Below, in pieces: positions 1 through 13,639 of a DNA stretch of 64,000 nucleotides. The position numbers and the translations under genes are program-made. Source of the stretch: Piliocolobus tephrosceles (lineage: Eukaryota; Chordata; Mammalia; Primates; Cercopithecidae). The notes below the pieces were generated by a model. That model was given only the letters and a program-made list of their open reading frames with translations, did not search any database and was not told the origin of the DNA. The stretch covers positions 39,084,899-39,148,898 of the forward strand of contig NC_045443.1 in NCBI RefSeq assembly GCF_002776525.5, written 5' to 3'. The first letter of the stretch is position 1. Each line of letters begins with the position of its first letter.

Positions 1-270
1 AACATCTGTACTTCAAAAATATTAGTAAATATAGGAAAAAAGTCATTTTATTCTTTATTCACCATACAATTAGCCTAGATTTTTAACATTTAGTGGTTGT
101 TTTTAAGTTCTTATATTATTTATAAGCAGTAGGTCTAATGTTAGAAACTGTCAAGGGGTATACCACCAGATTTAGGTATAGGGAAAATAAGAAGAAGAAA
201 TCCTTAAGAAATTACTTGCTAGCAAATTTAATTAAATGCTACCACAGCAAGCTTATAAAAAGGGACTGGA

Positions 271-557
271 GGCCAGGCATGGTGGCTCACACCTGTAATC
301 TCAATACTTTGGGAGGCTGAGGCAGGAGGGGTGCTTGAGGCAAAGTTTGAGACCAGGCTGGGCAACATAGCAACACCTCATCTCTACAAAAAATTTTAAA
401 ATTACCTGGGTGTGATGGAGCACACCTGTAGTCTTAGCTACTTGGGAGGCTGAGGCTTGAGCCCAGGAGTTTGAAGTTACAGTAAGCTATGATCGTACCA
501 CTACACTCTGGCCTGGGTGACAGAGTAAGACTCTGTCTCTTAAAAAAAATTTTTTTT
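271..557 (+). mobile_element. AluJ
   Basis: Plus-strand, diverged. Duplication AAGGGACTGGA at 260-270 and 558-568. Confidence 0.92.
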
Positions 558-568
558 AAGGGACTGGA

Positions 569-1736
569 AATTCAGATTTCTAAATCTCACACTGATCAAC
601 TATTGACCCAAGTCACAATACTTCTGGCCTGTTTTCTTATCTATCAAGAGGATACGAGGCTAGAGCCATGAGTTCCAACAAATAGAAAAGACCTCAACCA
701 GCAGATTGCTAAATATTATGTTAGTTCCCCAAGTTCCACAATTAAGAATCCTCCAAACGTAGCTGAAAATCCCAACAAGAAGGTTTTGAAAACAGTAGCA
801 GTCTCAGTCCATTTCAAAAGTTTAATACAAGCCTCTCTACTCCAAATCTCTCAAGATCTTCCCTCTGAAGATGCTGTTATCCGTCTATCATTAAGGTTTC
901 AAGTAATAAAAACTTGTCTGGCTCAGGATGTGACTAAATACTCCAGAAACACTTCAAAGGTTCCTTTTAGCTCTAAACTTCTCAGTAATTCTGTAATTTC
1001 CCACAATAAACAATATTACAGAATGAAGTACACACACAATCTTTTAAAACATGATTATAAATCACAGCTCATGTAACAAAAGGTACAGTTTTAACAACCA
1101 TGAAAGCCAATAAACAAAAAACTGTAGGTGTTCAACAAATATTTGTTAAATAAATAATTATTCTAAGCTATGAAGATTTAAGGAAAACATACCTTAAAGG
1201 AAAAAAGACTAAGGTTTCACCAAATCCTTGAATGAAAACTTGATATTCCACAGAATGATAATCTTTCTACCAAGTATGTTGGCCCTATATCTAATCTTGA
1301 AGAAAAGAGAAATAAGCAAAAAAACCTTTCATTCAACTAGTATAGTTGTATCAACCTCTTTATTAAAGACAAAGGAGTGAAAAGATCAACCAGTAATCAT
1401 ATAACCCAGGCTTCAATCTAGGCTCTAACATTAATTCGCTGACTAGTGGACCATCTTCCTCACCAGCCATACAGGGGACGGTTTGATGAGCAAATAGAAG
1501 GATATAGAGGAAAGCGCTCTCAATACAGTAAAGCACTTCACAAATGTGCTTACATAAAAGGGCAGGATCGTTAAATTTATATATATTCAATACTTGAAAA
1601 ATCATCCCAGGAATCATCTATATTGTAAATAATTTTATGCTAGAGCTACATTAAGTTTAATATATGTTTCATAAGTTATCTATTTTATTGGTTATATTGG
1701 CAATGATCGCCAGCATATTTTTTTTCTTTCAAAAGC
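569..1736. other. No gene or clear repeat seen
   Basis: AT-rich intronic sequence; short open frames only, none with recognisable domains. Confidence 0.5.
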
Positions 1737-1850
1737 ATTGTTGAGAAGATTAAATGGTTTTAATTCTCATTGTTGAGAAGATTAAATGGTAAAGCCATTA
1801 TCACAGTGGCTGACACACAGTAAGTGCTCAGTAAATAGTGGCCATTACTG
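1737..1850 (+). mobile_element. MIR fragment with an internal duplication
   Basis: MIR 3' part (GAGAAGATTAAATGGTAAAG, CAGTAAGTGCTCAGTAAATA). A 22-bp piece, ATTGTTGAGAAGATTAAATG plus GT, is present twice (1737-1758, 1769-1790). Confidence 0.65.
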
Positions 1851-1893
1851 TTAAAGAATAAATGGTGGCTTGTAATTTATTGCTGCCAAATTC

Positions 1894-1917
1894 TTTTTTT
1901 TTTTTTTTTTTTTTTTT
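1894..1917. repeat. Poly-T (24)
   Basis: Uninterrupted T run with no clear Alu beside it. Confidence 0.95.
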
Positions 1918-2463
1918 GTTACTGTTGGTAGTTTCTGGTGTTGGAAACTCAGTAAAAGCTGTGTCTTTCATTATCTGCCACTTGTGCAGTGCTTTACTGT
2001 GCTCAGAATGTTTTCCTATATACACTTTAATTTGCTCATCAAACAACCCTATGCAACTGGTGAGGAAGGTAAAATCCAGTCACAGAATTAATATTAAAGC
2101 CTAGATTGAAACCCGAGTTGTCTGACAGAGGTTCATAAAACTATCATAGTTGGGTGAAAGGTTTCTTTGCTTATTCCTCTTTCCTTCAAAGTTACATATA
2201 AAGCCAGCATACTATGTAGGAAGTTTCAGTCTACTGAAATTTTACGTCAATTATATAACTATCATCTTAAAAACAGCAATTTCTTTTAAAAAAAAATACA
2301 CACACACACACATACACAAATGAATAAAGAAAAGGCTTTACCCAGCAATGAAATGCCAGCTGTTTCAAAGAACATAATTTGGCTGAAATTTCTTAGGGGA
2401 GACAGTAATCAAACTGGAAATTGGCAACGATGTTAAAGCACATTTTACCAAAAGTGCTTTATT

Positions 2464-2594
2464 TATATTTATTTATTTGTACTGATGGGGTCTCGCTATG
2501 TTGCCCAGGCTAGTCTTGAACTCCTAGGCTCAAGTAATCCTCCTGCCTCAGCCTGCGAAAGTGCTGGGATTACAGGTGTGAGCCACCTCACCCC
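2464..2594 (-). mobile_element. Free left Alu monomer (FLAM)
   Basis: A single Alu left arm in reverse orientation with a T-rich tail. A perfect 17-bp duplication ACCAAAAGTGCTTTATT lies at 2447-2463 and 2595-2611. Confidence 0.9.
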
Positions 2595-2624
2595 ACCAAA
2601 AGTGCTTTATTAATAATGGCCACA

Positions 2625-2981
2625 TGCGGCCATAAAAAAGGATGAGTTCATGTCCTTTACAGGGACATGGATGAAACTGGAAACCATCATTCTCAGCAAA
2701 TTAACACAGAAACAGAAAACCAAACACCAAATGTTCTTACTCATAAGTGGGAGCTGAACAATGAGAACACATGGACACAGGGAGGGGAACATCACACGCT
2801 GGGGCCTGTCGGGGAGTGGGGGGGCAAGGGGAGGCAGAGCATCAGGACAAATACCTAATGCATGCAAGGCTTAAAACCTAAATGATGGGTTGATAGGTGC
2901 AGCAAACTACCACAGCACATGTGTATCTATGTAACAAACCTGCACTTTCTGCACATGCATCCCAGATGTTAAAGTAAAATA
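2625..2981 (+). mobile_element. L1 3' end, 5'-truncated
   Basis: Plus-strand L1 ORF2 end and 3' UTR, flanked by AATAATGGCCACA (about 2612-2624) and AATAATAGCCACA (2982-2994). Confidence 0.9.
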
Positions 2982-3313
2982 AATAATAGCCACAACAATA
3001 ACTGATTTCATATAAGCACAGACTTCTCCAAAAACTAGAATTATGTTGGAAAATCCATTCTCAACTCCTTGCATTTACTCACTAGCAAATATTACCTATC
3101 TTCTGTGCTAGAATTCAAACCCTTAAAGGCTAGAATTGGGTTTCATCCACAATTTTGTAATCCTAGCATAATTCATTGCATATTTTCCCAGTAAGCATGC
3201 ATTTATAATATATTTTAGTTTCTGATAGGCCCTTGATGTCTACCTTAACTACCTTAACTTTAAAAATCATTCAAAAGAAAACTAACAATTTAGGTGAAGA
3301 ATACAATATATTT

Positions 3314-5044
3314 ATTTTATTATACTTTAGTTCTGGGATACATGTGCAGAACCTGTAGGTCTGTTACATAGGTATACATGTGCCACAGTGGTTTGCTGCA
3401 CTCATCAACCTGTCATCTACATTAGGTAATTCTCCTAATGCTATCCCTCCTCTAGTCCCCCACCCCAGTACAGGCCCCAGTGTGTGATGTTCCCCTCCCT
3501 GTGTCCATGTGTTCTCATTGTTCAGCTCCTACTTATGAGTGAGAATATGTGGTGTTTGGTTTTCTGATCCTGTGTTAGTTTGCTGAGAATGATGGTTTCC
3601 AGTTTCATCTATGTCCCTGCAAAGGACATGAACTCATCGTTTTTATGGCTGCATAGTATTCCATGGTGTATATATGCCACATTTTCTTTATCCAGTCTAT
3701 CATTGATGGGCATTTGGGTTGGTTCCAAGTCTTTGCTTTTGTGAACAGTGCTGCAATAAACATATGTGTGCATGTGTCTTTACAGTAGAATGATTTATAA
3801 TTCTTTAGGTATATAACCAGTAATGAGACTGCTGGGTCAAATGGTATTTCTGGTTCTAGATCCCTGAGGAATCACCACACTGTATTCCACAATGGTTGAA
3901 CTAATTTACACTCCCACCAACAGTGTAAAAGCATTCCTTTTTCTCCATATCCTCTCCAGCATCTGTTGTTTCCAGACTTTTTAATAATTGCCATTCTAAC
4001 TGGCATAAGATAGTATCTCATCGTAGTTTGATGTGCATTTCTCTAACGACTAGTGATGAGTTTTTCAAGTTTGCTGGCCACATAAATGTCTTCTTTTGAG
4101 AAGTGTCTGTTCATATCCTTTGCCCACTTTTTGATGGGGTTTTTTTTCTCATAAATTTGTTTAAGTTCTTTGTATATTCTGGATATCAGATGGACAGATG
4201 GCAAAAAATTTTCTCCAATTCTATAAGTTGCCTGTTCACTCTGATGATAGTTTATTTTGCTGTGCAGAAGCTGTTTAGTTCAGTAAGATCTCATCTGTCA
4301 ATTTTGGCTTTTTTTGCCGTTACCTTTGGTGTTTTAGTCATACAGTCTTTGCTTATGTCTATGTCCTGAATGATATTGCCTAGTTTTCTTCTAAGGTTTT
4401 TATGGTTTTAGGTCTTATGTTTAAGTCTTTAACCCATCTTGAGTTAATTTTGTCTAAGGTGTAAGGAAGGGATCCAGTTTCAGTTTTCTGCATATGGCTA
4501 GCCAGTTACCCAACACCATTTATTAAAGAGGGAATCCTTTCCCCAGTGTTTGTTTTTGTCAGGTTTGTCAAAGATCAGATGGTTGTAGATGTGTGGCGTT
4601 ATTTCTGAGGCCTCTGTTCTGTTCCATTGGTCTATATCTCTGTTTTGGTATCAGTACCATGCTGTTTTGGTTACTGTAGCCTTGTAGTATAGTTTGAAGT
4701 CAGGTAGCATGATGGCTCCAGCTTTGATATTTGTTTTGTTTTGTTTTTCCATAGGATTGTCTTGGGTATACAGGCTCTTTTTTGGTTCCCTATGAAATTT
4801 AAATTAGTTTTTTTAATTCTGTGAAGAAAGTCAATGGTAGCTTGATGGGGATAGCATTGAATCTATAAATTACTTTGGAAGTATGGCCATTTTTACAATA
4901 CTGATTCTTCCTATCTATGAGAATGGAATGTTTTTCCACTTGTTTGTGTCCTCTCTTATTTCCTTGAGCAGTGGTTTGTAGTTCTCCTTGAAGAGATCCT
5001 TCACATCCCTTGTAGATATTTTATTCTCCTTGCAGCAATGGAAT
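3314..5044 (-). mobile_element. 5'-truncated L1 (1.7 kb)
   Basis: L1 3' UTR and C-terminal half of ORF2 in reverse orientation. Flanked by a perfect 13-bp duplication ATACAATATATTT at 3301-3313 and 5045-5057. Reading frames are broken. Confidence 0.93.
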
Positions 5045-5272
5045 ATACAATATATTTCTTAATATGCTGTACACTTTCACGACTTCATTAGTTTTAGTAA
5101 CGAAATACTTCATTTTTAGCTATATTATATAAACTTCAACAATCTGAAAAATAAGACCTAATAAGTGCCCACAAATGAGATCATAATAATAATACACAAC
5201 TTGCCAAAGCTGTTCCTTAAAAATGCTAAGGTGTTCATGTACAATATCAGCCTTGAAATAATGCTAAAAAAC

Positions 5273-5576
5273 AGTTGGGTGCAGTGGCTCATGCCTGTAA
5301 TCCCAACATTTTGGAGACCAAGGTGAGAGTATTGCTTTGGCCCAGGAGTTCGAAACCAGACTGGGCAACATAGGGAGATACCCCCTTTACCAAAAATTTA
5401 AAAATTAACCAGACGTGGTGGCACACTCCTATAGTCCCAGCTACTTGGGAGGCTAAGGTGGGGGGACCACTTGAACCAGGGAGGTTGAGACTGCAGTAAG
5501 CTATATCCACACCACTGCACTCCACCCTGGGCAATAGAGTGAAACCCTGTCTCAGAAAATAAATAAATAAATAAAC
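5273..5576 (+). mobile_element. AluJ
   Basis: Diverged plus-strand Alu with an (AAAT)n tail. Confidence 0.88.
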
Positions 5577-5853
5577 GATTTATACCTACAACTTAGAGAC
5601 AAAAAAGTTTGATAACATTTTTACAAACATAATGTTCAAAATTATTGGAAAAGCAATATCACGTGTCATAGCAATAGTCAAATTTGCCTAAACATTAATT
5701 GAAAACATTCAAATATCTACAATACTTTAGGTATTTTATTAGCTTCTAGGAATACCAAAGTGAGTAAGACGGTCTCTGCCCTGTAAGGCAGGTAAGTGTC
5801 TAGACAATTGTACTACAATGTAGTGATTCGCCAGGAATAATTACATATACATA

Positions 5854-6180
5854 CAGCCATGCATCATTTAATGACAGGGATATGTTCTGAAAAATGCATC
5901 GTTAGGTGATTTCATCGTGGGAACATCACAGAATGTACTTATACAAACCCAGATGGTACAGCCTACTACGTACCTAGGCTATATGGTAGAGCCTATTGCT
6001 CTGAGGCTACAAACCTGTACAGGATGTTACTATACTGAATGCTGCAGGTAATTGTAACACCACAGTAAATATTTGTACTTAAACATAGAAAAAGTAGAGT
6101 AAAAATATAGTAGTATAATTTTATGGGACTGTATACGTGGTCCCCCACTGACCAAAATGTCATTATGGAGTGCATGACTG
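5854..6180. mobile_element. Non-autonomous Tc1/mariner (Tigger-type) DNA transposon
   Basis: A 327-bp element with terminal inverted repeats CAGCCATGCATCATTTAATG and, at the right end read in reverse, CAGTCATGCACTCCATAATG. The left flank is TA; the right is AC, probably a mutated TA. No transposase coding. Confidence 0.75.
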
Positions 6181-6261
6181 ACTCTACTACATAGAATCAG
6201 TATGATACTAAGGGGTGGAGGGATAGTAATCCTAGAGGGCCTCTTTGAAAAGTGCCATATG

Positions 6262-6552
6262 GTGGCTCACACCTGTAATCACAGCACTTTGGGAGGCTGA
6301 GGCAGGCAGATCACGAGGTCAGGAAATGGTGACCATCCTGGCCAACATGGTGAAACCCTGTCTCTACTAAAAATACAAAAATTAGCTGGGTAGGGTTGCG
6401 CACACCTGTAATCCCAGCTACTCAGGAGGCTGAGGCAGGAGAATCGCTTGAATCTGGGAGGCAGAGATTGCAGTGAGCCAAGATCGTGCCATTGCACTCC
6501 AGCCTGGCGACAGAGCGAGACTCTGTCTCCAAAAAAAAAGAAAAAGAAAAAG
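6262..6552 (+). mobile_element. AluS, slightly 5'-truncated
   Basis: AAAAGTGCCATATG (6248-6261) and AAAAGTACCACATG (6553-6566) flank it. The first bases of Alu are missing. Confidence 0.92.
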
Positions 6553-6566
6553 AAAAGTACCACATG

Positions 6567-9556
6567 ATAAAAATAATTCAGTGCTGATACAACACAGGAT
6601 TGGGATAAGCAGCAGGAAATGAAGCTAGGAAGGTAGTTTAGGGATAGATTATTATTATAGCCTTGAACACTATACTCAGGATTTCAGCTTTTATTCAGCA
6701 GCCACTAATAGGATTCAATTGTTTTTTAATATACAGGGACCAACATAATCAGACAGGTTTCAAAGAAGACAATGAAGATAGTGTTAGTAGCATTCCAAAG
6801 GAGAGACCAATTTGTCCAACAGTTCATGAGAGAAGTGATATGGGCTTCTGAACTGTAACTACATAAACTGGAAAAAGGATAGATTTAAGAGAAAAATCCA
6901 GAGAAAAGACAAGAAGGATGACCACAAGTTAGAATCAAAGTTGAGACAATGATGGTTTCTAGCTGAGGTTTCAGAAAGGAGTTCATGCCACATACAAAGT
7001 AGAGAATATACAGATGACAGGTTTGGAGACGCAGAAATGGGTTTCAGAAATATACATAGAAATCTATGAAAAAGGAGTGTTAGAGACATCGAGGAAGGAG
7101 AGTTTTTGTTTTTTGTTTTTCTTAATATGGGTCATATATCGATGTTTACTATATTAGAAATAAAAACTGATAAAAATCTAAATATATAAGTTCATTTAAA
7201 AAATAAACACATCACATATTAAATGACATATTATTATTTTAAGAACTTATTATTTTCCAAAACAAAGATATTTTGTGTGAAGAGTGGCACTGTATATTTT
7301 TGCAAACCTCTAACATCTGGCTTAGTAGAAGACATCTGGATTGTCACATCTGTCTCAGCATTCAATTTGTTGCAATACGCTGTTTTAGTCCAAAAATATT
7401 AAGAAAATCTGCACTCTCACAGATATATAGTTGAAAAGAGATAAGTAGCTTAATAGCATTTTTTGATAATTACAGCTGTTATTCTTTGATACTACATAAA
7501 AACAGTTGTTTCTCAAAGGTTAGTGCAATGTGAAATCTGAAACCACATCAATGAAGTTTATAGTGTTCCCTTAAAATCTGTTGGTGTTTTGTACTTCGAA
7601 TGGATTACCCATTACAGTTTTATAAAATCAAACATTGGTAACTAGGAACAATTTGTTTGCTGAGTTATGCGTATTTTCCAAATGCTGACACATTCCATGG
7701 TAAAATGTCAAAAATTACATTCATTGATATCACCACTAATCTTCTCATAAAAGTCTTTATACACAGAAACTCTAAAGCTCATTGTTGCTACAAATTTTCA
7801 AAAATTCTAATTTTCACTTGAGTGATTATCACTGGCAACATATACTCTCAAATGTTTTCCTTGAAGTGATATACTTCTTGAATATATTCACTTTCAAGAA
7901 AATATATGCTAAATATCCAAGTCTGAATAACTATGGTATTTCAGGTAGTCTTTCAAGTAAAAATGATGTATGACAAAAAGACTAGTTCTGCTTGCAAGAC
8001 AAACTACACACGTGCTTTCCCTTAACTGCTATACTTTGGTATACAGTGTAAGTGCTTTATGTGTAGTTCCCATTTTGTCAGACAAAATATTTTTTAAAAT
8101 ATGAGATGTAATAAAATTAGTAAATTTTACTGCTTCAAGGATATTCTTAATTCAAACTGGCATTATTCTTACTGCATTCATGTACATGGTGGTGAATATT
8201 ACAATGAAGATAGCAACTTGGTGCCACTGCTTTGATTCACGCTAAAGTGCTGGCAGTTTTACCCACCATTGCCTCTGCACCATCACACTGAAAAAAGCAA
8301 ATAACATCTTCATATTATTATAAAAACAGTGTGAACCTCATAGAAAGGTTCAACTAAAAAGATATCAGGGACTCTCAGTGTCCCTCAGACTATACTTTGA
8401 AAACCACTCTGATATCCGGACTATACAAACACTAATCACTTGTAAAATTTACCCACATACAATTAACCAGTGTGAGTCCTCTAAGACAGTGGACAAAAAA
8501 CAAACAAGTAAGAAACCTCCTAGAATAAGGAGTCTCTGAACAACTAAATGGTTGCTAGAAAGGCTCCTCAGATAGACAGGAGGGGGCTCAGGAACCCTGC
8601 ATTTGTTTAAAAAGGACTTACGTAGATGGTCCTCAATTTTTTTCTCCCATTCCTACACAAAAGGTCTAGGAGAATCAGTGCCAAACCTCCAATTTGAAGA
8701 TAGAAAGCAAGTATGACAAGAAAACAACGATGCTGAAAAGATTTCTACCAGATGGTAGTTGGTTTAAGCTTCTTTCAGAATGTGAATTTTATAGTTTGCT
8801 TTTAACAGAAGCTGAAATAACTCATTCTTTTTACCTAACCATGATACTGATAATACTGTGTTCAGTTATAAACAATATATATTTTTAATGAAAAAGTTCC
8901 ACCTCTTCAGCCTACACTTAAAGGAAAGATCTACTAACACTAAACCTCACATATAGAGCTTGGTACAGTTAAAGTGGTTCTGATTTGCAAAACCGTAAAA
9001 TTTTAAAGAAACAAAAAAATCCATTCTGCTCACCACAGTATGTCTAGTATCCAACTCAGCCCTTAAATAAGATGCTCAATAAACATTTGCAGAATGCTGA
9101 ATGTTGAAATGGTTGATATGAAATGAGATATGAACCCAGGTTACCAAACTCACACTAGAATAACATCTAGTTATTATGTGAAATCTTTTCTGTCACAAAA
9201 AGAAAAGATTTTTTTCTACTCTTTCTACTATGTGAAATCTTTTTCATAGCTCTCTAAAATAACACCTATGAGAAACCTAAAGGACTGTTACAATATCCTC
9301 TTAAGAAAATGTAACATTACCTGTTACATTTGAAAGCCTGGTATGAACCATTTAGACCACAGTTTAAAACCCAAACCAATAATTCTATCATTTTCATTTC
9401 TAAGTATTTGCTACCTGAATTAAGCAAAGTAACCATCCACTCCTAGGTGAAGTAGCAATAAGACACCAGTCTTAATTTCATCATCACACATTGATTATCA
9501 CCCTCATACAGACTATCCTTAATATTTAATATTTCATTTTCTCTGATGATTCAGAA
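6567..9556. other. About 3 kb AT-rich, little recognised
   Basis: No exon or full repeat identified. AAGTATAGTCTGAGGGACAC-type sequence read in reverse near 8365-8400 hints at MER5-like remnants. Much of 7100-8300 has the look of a decayed DNA transposon, but I cannot name it. Confidence 0.4.
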
Positions 9557-9853
9557 TGGTTTTTGTTCTTGAGACAGGGTCTCACTCTGTTGCCCAGGCT
9601 GGAATGCAGTGGTATGACCACAGCTCACTGTAACCTCAAACTCTGGGGCTCAAGGGATCCTCCCACTTCAGCCTCCTGAGTAGCTAGGACCACAGGCGTG
9701 CACCACCACACCCAGATAATTTTTTTTATTTGTAGTAGAGACAAGAGCTCACTGTGTTGCCCAGGTTGGTCTCAAACTCCTGGCCTCAAGAAATCCTCCT
9801 GTCTCAGCCTCCCAAAGTGCTGGGCTTACACATGTGGGCCACTAGGCCCAGTC
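9557..9853 (-). mobile_element. AluJ
   Basis: Reverse Alu from a T-rich tail at 9560 to its head at about 9852. Confidence 0.88.
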
Positions 9854-9930
9854 AAGAATGATCCTTAATTTCCTAAAGTTCCTTGCATTTATATTTGGGA
9901 CATTTCTTGCCTTATAAGAAACTTCAGATA

Positions 9931-10254
9931 GGCTGGGCATGGTGTCTCACTCCTGTAATCCCAGCACTTCGGGAGGACAAGGCAGACAGATCACCTGAGG
10001 TCAGGAGTTTGAGACTAGCCTGGCCAGCATAGTGAAACCCCATCTCTACTACAAATACAAAAATTAGCCTGGCGTGGTGGCGGGCACCTGTAATCCCAGC
10101 TACCACAGAGGCTGAGGCACGCGAACTGCTTGAACCTGGGAGGCAGAGGTTGCAGTGAGCCGAGGTCACACCACTGTACTCCAGCCTGGACGACAGAGCA
10201 AGATTCTGTCTCAAATTCTGCACCACCCCCCCCCCAAAAAAAAGAAAGAAAGAA
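9931..10254 (+). mobile_element. AluS
   Basis: Perfect 15-bp duplication AAGAAACTTCAGATA at 9916-9930 and 10255-10269. The tail holds a C10 run before GAAA units. Confidence 0.95.
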
Positions 10255-10725
10255 AAGAAACTTCAGATATAAACACTGTGCAGCATCTTGAAAATAATTT
10301 GTCACCGTGGAATTTTTTTCCTTCTAAAAATTTTCCTGTCAGTTTGACATTTACTACTGTTTCTCTCACAAAAGCACAATGTAAAAAATTTTGGAGTGAG
10401 GGACTGAATAATTACCTGTTGGATATAATGTTCACTATTTGGATAAAGGGTACACTAGAAGCCCAATTCCCTGACTCTGCAATATACCCAGTAACAAACA
10501 TGCACATGTACCCCAAAATATAAAATAAAATTAAAAGTTGAGGAACTGAAGCTACAACAAATTGTTTTATTTTGAAATACATGCCATGAATGTAACTTCA
10601 TTCTATAGAAACACATGGCCTACCATGGATATAGCGAAAGGAAATGGGCTTCTGTTGCAATATAAAGAATTTGAACTTAATATTCCTTAAAGAAAAAAAA
10701 AATATTGTCAATAAAAACTTTAAAG

Positions 10726-11038
10726 GGACCAGAATGGTGGCTCACTCCTATAATCCCAGTTCTTTGGGAGGCCAACGTGGGAGGATCACTCGAGCTCAGG
10801 AGTTTGAGACTAGCCTAGGCAACACAGAGAGATCCCCCATCTCTACAAAAAATAAGAAAATTAGCCACACGTGATGGCATGCATCTGTAGTTCCAGCTAC
10901 TTGGGAGGCTGAGGTGAGAGGATCCCTTGAACCTGGGAGTTCGAGGCTGCACTGAGCCTGGATGATGCCACTGCAACCCAGCCTGGGCAACAGAATGAGA
11001 TCTTATCTCAAAAAAGAAAAAAGAAAGAAAAAAAAAAA
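10726..11038 (+). mobile_element. AluJ
   Basis: Flanked by ACTTTAAAGG on both sides (about 10717 and 11040). Confidence 0.9.
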
Positions 11039-11048
11039 GACTTTAAAG

Positions 11049-12317
11049 GTAGAACAAGGACTCAATCTTCTCCGCAGGTTTAAAAAGAAAAAAGTTTTTC
11101 AAATGTCTAAAATGGCTTAGACTTGGCCTAACATTTGGCAATGAGGCAGAATCAGTTCAAAGGTCAGTCTGACCCAAAGGATTCAAATCCCATTCATGGG
11201 TCACACAAACAAAACATTAGCAAACTGCATCCTTCTGCTCTGCAGCTATCCAGTCCCAGCTTTAGTACTTGCCAACCTTACTCTGGAAATTACCCTGTTA
11301 ATTACTATGTCAATTATGGAGAATTATTCCTTCCAACTACTGAAACTTTTGCTTCTCAACAGCATTCTGCAGTCCTTTAATTTTGTTTTTCTAACATTAC
11401 CCGAGAGGAAAAATATTAATATTCTGTGGTGCAATCAATATCTTCTCTATTAACAATACCCTGTTCCACACTGTTCTAGACAAACATGGATTCTACCCTG
11501 AATTTCAGAAACCACTAGGAAAATAACAGATAACAGAAATTAGAGCTCTTAGGTTTAACTTAGAGCCAAAATCAAAAGAGAAGAGACAATTCAGAGAGAG
11601 GAAGGCAGAAGCTGAGAGGGTCGTAGTGTAGAACACTTACTTTCAGGAACACAGTGTCCCTTAGATTTCTGGTGAGTTGCCCAGAGCCTCTTCAGTTTCA
11701 ATCCAAATGACAATGCTTCTCTGAGTCCTCCTCAAGTAATGTTTCCACCACTAAAAATTGGATCTACAAGAGCTCGGATGCACCGGTTAAAAAAAAAAAA
11801 GTCAGGGGCCCCCAGGTGGGCCTCAAGCCTCTTTTAAACTAGGCCCACTTCTCTGTCCTGGGCCAACTCCCCTGTGTACTATATTCCTTCTTCTTCCAGG
11901 TGCCAGGTATTCAGCCTGTTTCTTCTCTTCTGAGCTGCCACCACCTACTCTATTTCTCAGGGTTCCTCTAACCCCAAGACTGGCTGTGGAGTAGGACACC
12001 AGCTTCCCCCCTTCCTTGCTGTCCCTGCAAATAAACATATAGGCTCTTCTAGTTTCAGTATTTTTCTAATGGCTACAAGAAAATAGAGAGGGAACAACAA
12101 AAAGCAATAATATATAGTACCAGAGATCAAGATTATAATAATTGTCTCCACTTTAATGTTCCTGCCCCAAAAAAACAAATTTTCTAAATATTGCTTACTG
12201 AGCATTTTAAAAAGCACAAAGTACTAACACGGATATACAAATACACTCTAAACCAACTCCAACCTTACACAGCCATTAAGATACTCTGCTTTTCAAAATA
12301 CTTAAGTCACAATTCAC
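11049..12317. other. No gene or clear repeat seen
   Basis: Ordinary intronic sequence up to the tandem duplication. Frames of 81-86 codons here have no recognisable content. Confidence 0.5.
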
Positions 12318-12621
12318 GGGTCCAAAAATAGTAACCACAATCATTTTAGCAAATGCTTTTTTTCTTTTTGGAATGTTCTGTTGTAATCCCTTAAATTTAG
12401 CGTTATGTCTAAAAGTTGGCTTTCTAAGCATAAAAAATGTCCAAAATATTTTATCCACTGTAAATGAGAATTAATAAATGGGTCCAAAATTAGTAACCAC
12501 AATCATTTTAGTATATACGTTTTTCTTTTTGGAATGTTTTGTTGTAATCCCTTAAATTTAGAGTATGTTTGAAAGTTTGCTTTTTGAATATGAAAAATGA
12601 ACAAAATATTTTATCCATTGT
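12318..12621. repeat. Tandem duplication, two 142-144 bp units
   Basis: Unit 1 at 12318-12461 and unit 2 at 12480-12621. Shared strings include AACCACAATCATTTTAG, TTGTAATCCCTTAAATTTAG and AAAATATTTTATCCA. They differ at roughly 15% of positions. Not recognised as a mobile element. Confidence 0.92.
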
Positions 12622-13639
12622 GGGAATATACAAAAAGCATATAATATTTACAAAAAAAAGCATATCAAAACCAGCGAGCTTCACTGAGAAAATTTTCAAA
12701 TAAGTTATTGTCAACCATTCCTGTCTCTACATTTCAAACTTAATAAAATTCTGTAAAGTGTTTTAAAAAAAATCAAGATCTCATTTTTTAGAAATCTAAC
12801 GTCTACTGAATATTTGCATATGTCAATATTATATATGCCCTCTTTTTTAAAGCAACAGTAAGATTAGTATGCTTATTGTTATAGTTTAGTTTCTAATGAA
12901 CTTTGTAACATCAAAATATATATCTTCTCTACATACTAAGTAATAAATCACAGGATTATATTTAATTCAAAGGGTACCTTCCTATAAAAATCAAGGAGCT
13001 CAATAACTAAGTGCTGACAGATTAAGAATGCCAGACTGAATTTCCTGGATGATTTTCTTTATCCATTTAATTCAAAGTCGTTTTTTAAAAGACAGAATTA
13101 TTATACTGCAAGCTTACAATAAATAAAGTCTGAAAATAGGCAGAGATCTTTTTATCTCATTTGTCTAAGAGACTGCCATTTAATCAAACCAAAGATATGC
13201 AGGTACTTTCGGTAAAAATCTGTTTCTGTGACTGGGCTCATCTCCAACTACTTATTTATAAAATATTACAGAACTGGAATAAAAACACTAAATAAAACCT
13301 TGATCTGACCCTTCCAGAAGTCCATATAGAAAAGAAGTTTAATATATTGTGTATTCTGCAGATACTTTTCTTTTTTTAGGAACGAAATTAAATTACATCC
13401 TTTGCTCCTAAAGAGGATTTTATGGGTTTTCCTTGATCCCTACACACTAACACAACAATGCAGCCAACATTTTTATACCCAGAGTGGGGAGAGGGACATT
13501 ACACCCGGCGATACGAATTAAATCGCAGTAGCTAATGCCTCCCATAAATAATTTATTCTCTCTTGGAAGCAAAAAACTGTACAGCCTCTTCAATTACCCC
13601 TCACCGCAAACCATCGCCTGGGTTGCGATCAATGTGACC
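12622..13639. other. AT-rich flank of the CpG island
   Basis: Nothing identified; composition shifts to GC-rich after about 13640. Confidence 0.5.

Noticed and set aside
11135..11453. 81- and 85-codon overlapping frames in the YAF2 intron
   Set aside because: No similarity, no splice-site support, AT-rich intronic context.
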